A model generated the notes under the pieces. The model saw only the letters and a list, made by a program, of their open reading frames with translations, had not been told where the DNA came from and ran no database searches. The position numbers and the translations under genes were made by a program. Positions 7,088 through 10,618 of a DNA stretch of 10,618 nucleotides are shown piece by piece; positions within the stretch are counted from its first letter, which is position 1, and every line of letters begins with the position of its first letter. Origin of the DNA: JAKITW01 sp041598875 (GTDB taxonomy: Bacteria > Desulfobacterota > Desulfobulbia > Desulfobulbales > BM004). The stretch spans positions 1-10,618 of the forward strand of contig JBFHXP010000089.1 in NCBI GenBank assembly GCA_041598875.1. The letters are read 5' to 3'.

Positions 7088-7265
7088 CCGGAAAGTCTTT
7101 TGTTCTGGAGGGTTACAGTGCTATGGAATCAAAGCAAACAGGTAATTTCTGAAAAGTTCCACAAGATCAAAGAAGTATGCGCCAGCTCACTCGAACGGGC
7201 CGAGCACAGACTTCTGGATCGACAAAGAGATGGTGAATAAGTGGCGTTTCCGGATGAAAACTAAA
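7088..7265 (+). repeat. Dispersed repeat, copy B
   Basis: 178 bases related to copy A (4343-4525), in the opposite orientation. Identical ends: 7088-7105 (18 bases) and 7239-7265 (27 bases). The middle is shared in patches (AAGATCAA, AAGTATGCGC, GAGCACA-ACTTCTG). Unlike copy A it has lost the outer inverted-repeat partner (GTTTTC...CCGGAAAC in A), so it cannot fold end to end. The 3' end lies directly before the glycosylase start, so the element is probably inside that gene's leader. Confidence 0.85.
7118..7240 (+). CDS. Possible 40-residue small protein inside repeat copy B
   Basis: A GTG start 5 bases after GGAGGG (7107-7112) opens a 40-codon frame ending TAA at 7238-7240. The product is polar and helical-looking, with KIKEVCASSLERAEHRLL in the middle. 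In copy A the matching frame reads KIKEVCAGVLEYGEHILL and also ends in TAA at the equivalent place, with some codon differences silent (Ala, Leu, Glu). Copy A, however, has no ATG, GTG or TTG start in that frame. It may be a real small protein, or a chance frame in a structured repeat. Confidence 0.25.
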   Translation: MLWNQSKQVISEKFHKIKEVCASSLERAEHRLLDRQRDGE

Positions 7266-7281
7266 GAACCAGGACACTGTC

Positions 7282-7932
7282 ATGAACAGAATCAAGGAAA
7301 TATATGCTGGACTTTATGACCATTTCGGCCCGCAACACTGGTGGCCGGGGGAGACCCCCTTTGAGGTGATGGTCGGCGCGGTCCTTACCCAGAATACCAA
7401 TTGGGTCAATGTAAGCCGGGCCATTGGCAACTTGAAGGCGGATAATCTTCTGTCGTTTCAGGTTATGGCAGATCTTCCAGTGGATTCGCTGGCGGAAAAA
7501 ATACGGCCGGCCGGATACTATAACCTGAAGGCGCGGCGCCTGAAAAACCTCCTCGACTTTATCTCCTCAGAATATAGTGGCAATCTGGATGATTTTTTTA
7601 ATCAGGGCCGCGATGTCCTCAGGGAGCAGTTGCTCAGTGTCAAGGGGGTGGGCCCCGAGACCGCGGACAGCATCCTTCTTTACGCGGCCAACAAACCTGT
7701 TTTCGTGGTTGACGCATATACCCACCGCATACTTTACCGTCATGGCCTGATTGATGAGGATCTGGGCTATGACGAGATCCAGTCGCTTTTTCTCGACTCC
7801 CTCCCGGAGGATGTTGCTCTTTTTAATGAGTATCATGCCCTGCTGGTCAGGGTTGGCAAGGATTTCTGTAAGAAAAGCAAACCACTGTGTGATCAGTGCC
7901 CCCTGCAGGAAGATCGGGTGATCCCTCTCTGA
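7282..7932 (+). CDS. Endonuclease III-related DNA glycosylase (HhH-GPD, COG2231-like)
   Basis: 216 residues of the HhH-GPD superfamily, which flips out and removes damaged bases from DNA. Visible are GAVLTQNTNW near the N-terminus (32-41), the helix-hairpin-helix KGVGPETAD (121-129), and the general-base aspartate D144 in VVDAYTHR. Two departures from classic Nth: the Schiff-base lysine of GVGRKTA is Glu126 here, so strand-cutting lyase activity is not expected; and the Fe-S loop has C196-x6-C203-x2-C206 but Arg212 where the fourth cysteine should be. These traits and the FNEYHALLVRVGK stretch point to the monofunctional branch that includes MagIII-type 3-methyladenine glycosylases. AGGA (7271-7274) lies 7 bases before the ATG. 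Substrate unknown. Confidence 0.85.
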   Translation: MNRIKEIYAGLYDHFGPQHWWPGETPFEVMVGAVLTQNTNWVNVSRAIGNLKADNLLSFQVMADLPVDSLAEKIRPAGYYNLKARRLKNLLDFISSEYSGNLDDFFNQGRDVLREQLLSVKGVGPETADSILLYAANKPVFVVDAYTHRILYRHGLIDEDLGYDEIQSLFLDSLPEDVALFNEYHALLVRVGKDFCKKSKPLCDQCPLQEDRVIPL

Positions 7933-8194
7933 GCTGGTTTCCTGTGATGTTGAAGGGGGGCGGTCGGGGCGCGCTTGGGCAAAGGGGTAAAGAAGTTCAG
8001 CCCCTCTGTCGATAAGAAAGTAAAGGAAGGAGACCGGTATTCCGGGTGGAGAAAAACCTCGAATGCCGCGCCCCGCAGGAAACGCTCCTGTTTCTGCCAT
8101 GACGGCAGGCCTTGCGCCCGGGCTCCGGGCAGCTTCTCTGTGTTGCAAAAAGCCGCCGGTCGCCTCGGGTCCATTTCAGCCCAGAGGTGATTTC

Positions 8195-8617
8195 ATGGAT
8201 GAATGTGACAGAATAAGACTCCTGGCGGATCTTGAAGAATCCCACTGCGAATTGAATCATGGTCCCAATACCCGAAGAGAAGACTTTCCCGCCTCGGATT
8301 ATATTGTTGTTCCCTTTGGGAGCAGCGGGGAGGATCTCTCGGAACCTGTTCGGCGGGAGGTGGTAATCCCGGTCTGTTTCGAGTGTGCCCAGGCGCTCAT
8401 CGGTGAAGAGTGGACCCTTCTGTACTGTTTTGAATGCGGGGACTCAAGATGGGTCTGTCGAGAAGTGGCGAGAAACACGTACCGGCATCATGTCCTCTGG
8501 CTCCGGGGGTGTCCCGGTTGCAGCAATGTCTTTGGCGGGCTTTATTTCACTGACGCCCCTCTGGTTGATGCTCGCCCGGATGTGGTGCGCCAGCATGGTC
8601 TGCTCACTGCCGCCTGA
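8195..8617 (+). CDS. Cysteine-rich, probably zinc-binding protein of unknown family
   Basis: 140 residues from the ATG at 8195, chosen because AGAGGTGA (8182-8189) sits 5 bases before it and because the longer in-frame start at 8063 adds a low-complexity Ala/Pro-rich stretch with no ribosome site. The C-terminal half has seven cysteines as knuckle-like pairs: C61-x2-C64, C78-x2-C81, C88 and C106-x2-C109, with conserved-looking aromatics (WTLLYCFECG; HHVLWLRGCPGC). This suggests two structural zinc sites or a zinc ribbon, less likely a redox Fe site. No signal peptide or membrane helix is present. No family was recognised. It converges on the HTH/EF-hand gene, and the two stops are 5 bases apart. 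Confidence 0.75.
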   Translation: MDECDRIRLLADLEESHCELNHGPNTRREDFPASDYIVVPFGSSGEDLSEPVRREVVIPVCFECAQALIGEEWTLLYCFECGDSRWVCREVARNTYRHHVLWLRGCPGCSNVFGGLYFTDAPLVDARPDVVRQHGLLTAA

Positions 8618-8647
8618 GCGTTTCAGGGAATGGCGGTGAAGTTTTTT
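8604..8647 (+). terminator. Terminator over the convergent stop codons
   Basis: TCACTGCCG (8604-8612) pairs with TGGCGGTGA (8631-8639) with two G-T wobbles. An inner CCTGA/TCAGG stem (8613-8617/8623-8627) is set off by a 3-base bulge, and six T follow (8642-8647). It ends the plus-strand cysteine-rich gene, lies over its stop codon, and uses the last codons of the opposing gene. Confidence 0.6.
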
Positions 8648-9591
8648 GTATCAGGATCCCAGAAATAGCCTGAGCCGGTCCAGAGCCCATCTATCTGCAG
8701 CCAGTCATAGTGCAACTTGTCGAGTGGTCCGTAGCGGTCGTACGCCTCCAGAATTTCTTCGTCAGAGATTATTTTATTCCGATCAATGTCTGCCCAGTGA
8801 GAATTGTCAAAGGCGATTGTCGATGAACCGCTGACCGACGTTGAGGTGCTCTGCTCATTCTTGAGGGTAAGTGAGCCGGTGAATCGTAATTCCTTTTGTT
8901 CTTCTTCCGAACAGGTGGCCAGGAGGGCGAAAATGATATCTTCTCCCTGGCTGCGGGAAACCCATTTTACTGTACGTTTTTCCTGGGATACCGGAATGTG
9001 GGGAGGTGAACTGGCAATGATGGTGCAGCCGGGGGGGAGCGTTTCCTTGAGCAGAACCGAATACGGCGCCTCGTTGACAGAGATTACTGTAATTATTACC
9101 GGAAATGGAGAGTCTGGCGGGGTGTGCGCTGGCAGGAGGCGGATTGCCAGGGCATGTGGAGAAGGGGGTGGGGCTGGGCTGTCCCACCACCACCACCGGA
9201 GCAGGAGAACGCCACCCATGAATATCAGAACAAGGAGCAGGATCAGGAAGATCTTTTTTTTTGCGCCATGGCCGGAGGGTTCCATGCGTGCTGAGTGGGT
9301 TGGTATTTCACGGGGGGTATCCGGGATTTCCGGTGCAAACTCCTTGGCCTTGTCTTCAGCTCCTTCCAGGATTTCAGCTAAATCAACTTCAAGTGTTTCC
9401 GCTAGCTTGGCGGCATTTTCCTGCTTTATGGTGGGGTACCGACGGTTTTCCCACCTGGAAATTGTTTCGGTGGTTACGCCGACTGATGCCGCAAGGTAGA
9501 GCTGGGTCAACCCCTTTGTCTCGCGGAGATATTTTACCTTGCTGCCATTTATTTTGACCATTGCCGTTGGGCTGGGAAAGAGGTCGCTCAT
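8623..9591 (-). CDS. Membrane-anchored XRE-type HTH protein with periplasmic EF-hand-like loop
   Basis: 322 residues in a RodZ-like topology but otherwise unlike RodZ. Residues about 17-72 form an XRE/Cro HTH (KVKYLRETKGLTQLYLAASV... ISRWENRRYPT). A charged, Pro-rich linker leads to a single membrane helix (about 114-132) ending in WWWW (133-136). A Pro-rich stretch and a beta-rich domain (about 145-262) should then lie outside the inner membrane. Near the end is a perfect 12-position calcium loop: D268, D270, N272, I274, S276, E279. A Trp/Tyr-rich tail ends the protein (YDWLQIDGLWTGSGYFWD). It could bind DNA at the membrane in answer to an outside signal such as Ca2+, or be a cell-shape scaffold. 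It is divergent from the cytochrome gene. The start at 9591 follows AAGG; Met11 is an alternative. Domain calls are sound; the role is inference. Confidence 0.8.
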   Translation of the reverse strand: MSDLFPSPTAMVKINGSKVKYLRETKGLTQLYLAASVGVTTETISRWENRRYPTIKQENAAKLAETLEVDLAEILEGAEDKAKEFAPEIPDTPREIPTHSARMEPSGHGAKKKIFLILLLVLIFMGGVLLLRWWWWDSPAPPPSPHALAIRLLPAHTPPDSPFPVIITVISVNEAPYSVLLKETLPPGCTIIASSPPHIPVSQEKRTVKWVSRSQGEDIIFALLATCSEEEQKELRFTGSLTLKNEQSTSTSVSGSSTIAFDNSHWADIDRNKIISDEEILEAYDRYGPLDKLHYDWLQIDGLWTGSGYFWDPDTKNFTAIP

Positions 9592-9624
9592 GGAGTGCCT
9601 TTTCTGAAAAAATAATGGAACAAT

Positions 9625-9653
9625 ACGATATGTTCGGGTTTCAAAGTACTCAA
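9625..9653 (-). promoter_or_regulatory. Possible promoter of the HTH/EF-hand gene
   Basis: On the minus strand TTGAGT (9648-9653), 17 bases, then TATCGT (9625-9630): four of six matches in each hexamer, about 35 bases before the start codon. Plausible but weak. Confidence 0.3.
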
Positions 9654-9739
9654 ATATGTACCTCAGCTGAAAATTTTTTTCTATAATAATAACATTCCAG
9701 CGGATTGGGCCTTCTTATATTATCAACTGGTTAGAACAT

Positions 9740-9772
9740 GATGTCGGGTTGATGTCGGGTTGAATTTCGGGT
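9740..9772 (+). repeat. Three tandem 11-base units
   Basis: GATGTCGGGTT occurs twice head to tail (9740-9750, 9751-9761), followed by the related GAATTTCGGGT (9762-9772). One unit is about one helical turn, so all three present the same DNA face. The position, directly before the sigma-54-like site, suggests a regulator-binding array, perhaps for the divergent HTH protein. Confidence 0.7.
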
Positions 9773-9776
9773 CGTA

Positions 9777-9792
9777 TGGCCCAATGTCTGCT
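9777..9792 (+). promoter_or_regulatory. Sigma-54-like -24/-12 promoter before the cytochrome gene
   Basis: TGGCCCAATGTCTGCT matches the consensus TGGCACGNNNNTTGCT at 9 of its 12 defined bases and keeps the required GG-N10-GC spacing. Transcription would start near 9804, about 90 bases before the cytochrome ATG. Hand match only. Confidence 0.4.
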
Positions 9793-9896
9793 GGTATTCT
9801 TTTTTTTTCAACGGTACTGTGTTCTCAAAACAGGATAAGGAAGAGGCCATGAGTAAAATGTCCAATAAGTCAGAAAAAAAATCAGGAGGTTCCCAG

Positions 9897-10307
9897 ATGC
9901 GAAAAATGATGGTCGCGGTGTCTGCCGCAGTTGTTCTCGGTCTCTGTACCCTGGCTGTTGCCGAGGAGAAGGAAGTAGTGAAGGCGCCCGATGGCCCGAT
10001 AACCATTGTCGGTCAGAAACCGGCGCTCTTTGACCACTCCGTTCACCTTGGCCTGGAAGGGATATCATGTGGTTCCTGTCATCATGATGCCAACCATAAA
10101 CCATTGGGTGAAGAGGATATCGCCAAAATCGGTTCCGCAAAAAAACTTGCCTGCGTCAGCTGTCACAACAGCGAATTTCCCAACAAGGAGCTGAGCAGCC
10201 GTAAAACCATTTTTCACACCAACTGCAAGGAGTGCCATAAAAAGGGTGTTGGTGACACCTTCGGGCCGACCAAGTGTACGGACTGCCATGTTAAAATTGA
10301 AAAGTAG
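9897..10307 (+). CDS. Periplasmic tetrahaem class III (c3-type) cytochrome
   Basis: 136 residues from the ATG at 9897, chosen because a perfect AGGAGGT (9884-9890) lies 6 bases upstream and because it begins a normal signal peptide (MRKMM, hydrophobic core, LAVA before Glu23). Earlier in-frame ATGs at 9819, 9849 and 9858 would put up to 26 polar residues in front. The mature part of about 114 residues has four CxxCH haem sites (C58, C86, C110, C127) and further histidines for the second axial position (H47 and H50 in FDHSVH, H63, H67, H107). This is the size and layout of cytochrome c3, the soluble periplasmic electron carrier that links hydrogenases or formate dehydrogenases to membrane complexes in sulfur- and metal-reducing bacteria. 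The neighbouring exported protein starts 86 bases later and may share the message. Confidence 0.88.
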   Translation: MRKMMVAVSAAVVLGLCTLAVAEEKEVVKAPDGPITIVGQKPALFDHSVHLGLEGISCGSCHHDANHKPLGEEDIAKIGSAKKLACVSCHNSEFPNKELSSRKTIFHTNCKECHKKGVGDTFGPTKCTDCHVKIEK

Positions 10308-10331
10308 CAATAACGTGGCAGGTGGAGCGGA

Positions 10332-10363
10332 TCTGTCTCGACGACGACAGACCTGAATCTGTC
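10332..10363 (+). other. Alternating hairpin elements between the cytochrome and the next gene
   Basis: TCTGTC (10332-10337), GACAGA (10346-10351) and TCTGTC (10358-10363) follow one another. The middle element can pair with either neighbour, giving two exclusive 6-bp hairpins. Seven A follow, not T, so it is not a terminator. It could affect processing or relative expression of the two genes. Confidence 0.4.
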
Positions 10364-10393
10364 TAAAAAAAACAAACCATTACGGGGGGAAGT

Positions 10394-10618
10394 ATGAAAA
10401 AGCTTGTATCAACTGTAGTAGCGATGTCATTTGTAGTAGGCGGGTATCTTGCGTATACGGCGATAGACTCCAAGGCACCTGTTGCCCAGGCGATGAATCC
10501 CGCCAAGACCTATTCCGCAACCATGTATGTTGCCGGCATGGGCGGTCACTTTGCCGTGGCTGATGTAACCATTGACCCCAACAACACCACGGACCCGATC
10601 AAGGTCAACAAGCTTGAC
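10394..10618 (+). CDS. Exported protein, N-terminal part (runs off the right edge)
   Basis: 75 codons are open to the end of the window. A purine-rich GGGGGGAAG precedes the ATG at 10394. Residues 1 to about 33 look like a signal peptide: MKK, a long hydrophobic stretch, and VAQA before Met34 as a likely cut site. The visible mature part is MNPAKTYSATMYVAGMGGHFAV and continues with ADVTIDPNNTTDP, reading like the first strands of a secreted beta-rich domain. No CxxCH is seen so far and no family was recognised. It follows the c3-type cytochrome by 86 bases on the same strand, so a periplasmic or surface role linked to electron transfer is possible but only inferred. Confidence 0.75.
   Translation, partial: MKKLVSTVVAMSFVVGGYLAYTAIDSKAPVAQAMNPAKTYSATMYVAGMGGHFAVADVTIDPNNTTDPIKVNKLD

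Larger units (their letters stand above)
6870..7281. other. Divergent gap with repeat copy B
   Basis: 412 bases between the exported-protein gene and the glycosylase gene. 6870-7087 is AT-rich and was searched without finding a convincing gene or strong promoter; a TTGCTG/TAAAAA pair on the minus strand (about 6948-6976) is a weak candidate for the exported-protein gene. 7088-7265 is dispersed repeat copy B, which ends 16 bases before the glycosylase ATG. Confidence 0.5.
9592..9896. other. Divergent control region between the HTH/EF-hand gene and the cytochrome gene
   Basis: 305 bases, AT-rich in the left half, with no gene. It contains the HTH-gene promoter candidate, three tandem 11-base units, a sigma-54-like promoter and the cytochrome's ribosome site, each listed on its own. 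Confidence 0.7.

Noticed and set aside
6933..7145. 70-residue plus-strand frame
   Set aside because: No ribosome site, AT-rich chance-like composition, and it runs into repeat copy B, where copy A has a stop in the matching frame.
8063..8194. N-terminal extension of the cysteine-rich protein from ATG 8063
   Set aside because: No ribosome site, an Ala/Pro-rich low-complexity translation, and a strong AGAGGTGA directly before the ATG at 8195.
9819..9896. Earlier starts of the cytochrome (9819, 9849, 9858)
   Set aside because: They would add a long polar stretch before the signal peptide. The start at 9897 has a perfect AGGAGGT at ideal spacing.
1..10618. CRISPR array, rRNA or tRNA genes
   Set aside because: No regularly spaced direct repeats of CRISPR size, and no rRNA or tRNA sequence was recognised on either strand.

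Overview
The window looks like chromosome of an anaerobic, cytochrome-rich Desulfobacterota bacterium, possibly of the Desulfobulbales. The reasons are a class III (cytochrome c3-type) multihaem cytochrome, a HesB/IscA-like gene that appears to need selenocysteine, a group-III-like phosphofructokinase, and a C_GCAxxG_C_C family protein. This placement is inferred from gene content and protein character; no search was run.

Layout. 1-217 holds no gene, only a promoter-like sequence pointing left out of the window. 218-3366 is a minus-strand pair: clpB, then a cysteine-rich C_GCAxxG_C_C protein whose start overlaps the clpB stop (ATGA). 3585-3618 is a perfect palindromic terminator that closes the next minus-strand gene, a HesB-like protein (3632-3964). 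That protein reads through an in-frame UGA placed exactly where IscA proteins carry their first iron-binding cysteine, and a SECIS-like hairpin lies downstream. 3965-4597 is non-coding and contains copy A of a dispersed repeat. 4598-5683 is a plus-strand phosphofructokinase. 5729-6869 is a minus-strand run: a short exported protein, a C-terminal DUF4139 piece, and a two-helix PLDc_N-type membrane protein. 6870-7281 contains copy B of the repeat, in the opposite orientation, ending just before an endonuclease III-related glycosylase gene (7282-7932). 8195-8617 encodes a small cysteine-rich protein. It converges with an unusual membrane-anchored HTH/EF-hand protein (8623-9591) over a shared terminator. 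A 305-base divergent control region with tandem repeats and a sigma-54-like promoter precedes a four-haem periplasmic cytochrome (9897-10307). The right edge cuts an exported protein of unknown function (10394 onward).

How the parts may work together. The right-hand end reads as a small periplasmic electron-transfer locus: an anchored XRE-type protein with a Ca2+-binding-like loop, diverging from a c3-type cytochrome and a second exported protein. The left part is stress and redox/Fe-S housekeeping (ClpB, the C_GCAxxG protein, the HesB-like selenoprotein). The least explained items are the selenocysteine gene with two mutually exclusive hairpins around its UGA, and the about 180-bp repeat family with a conserved hairpin loop.
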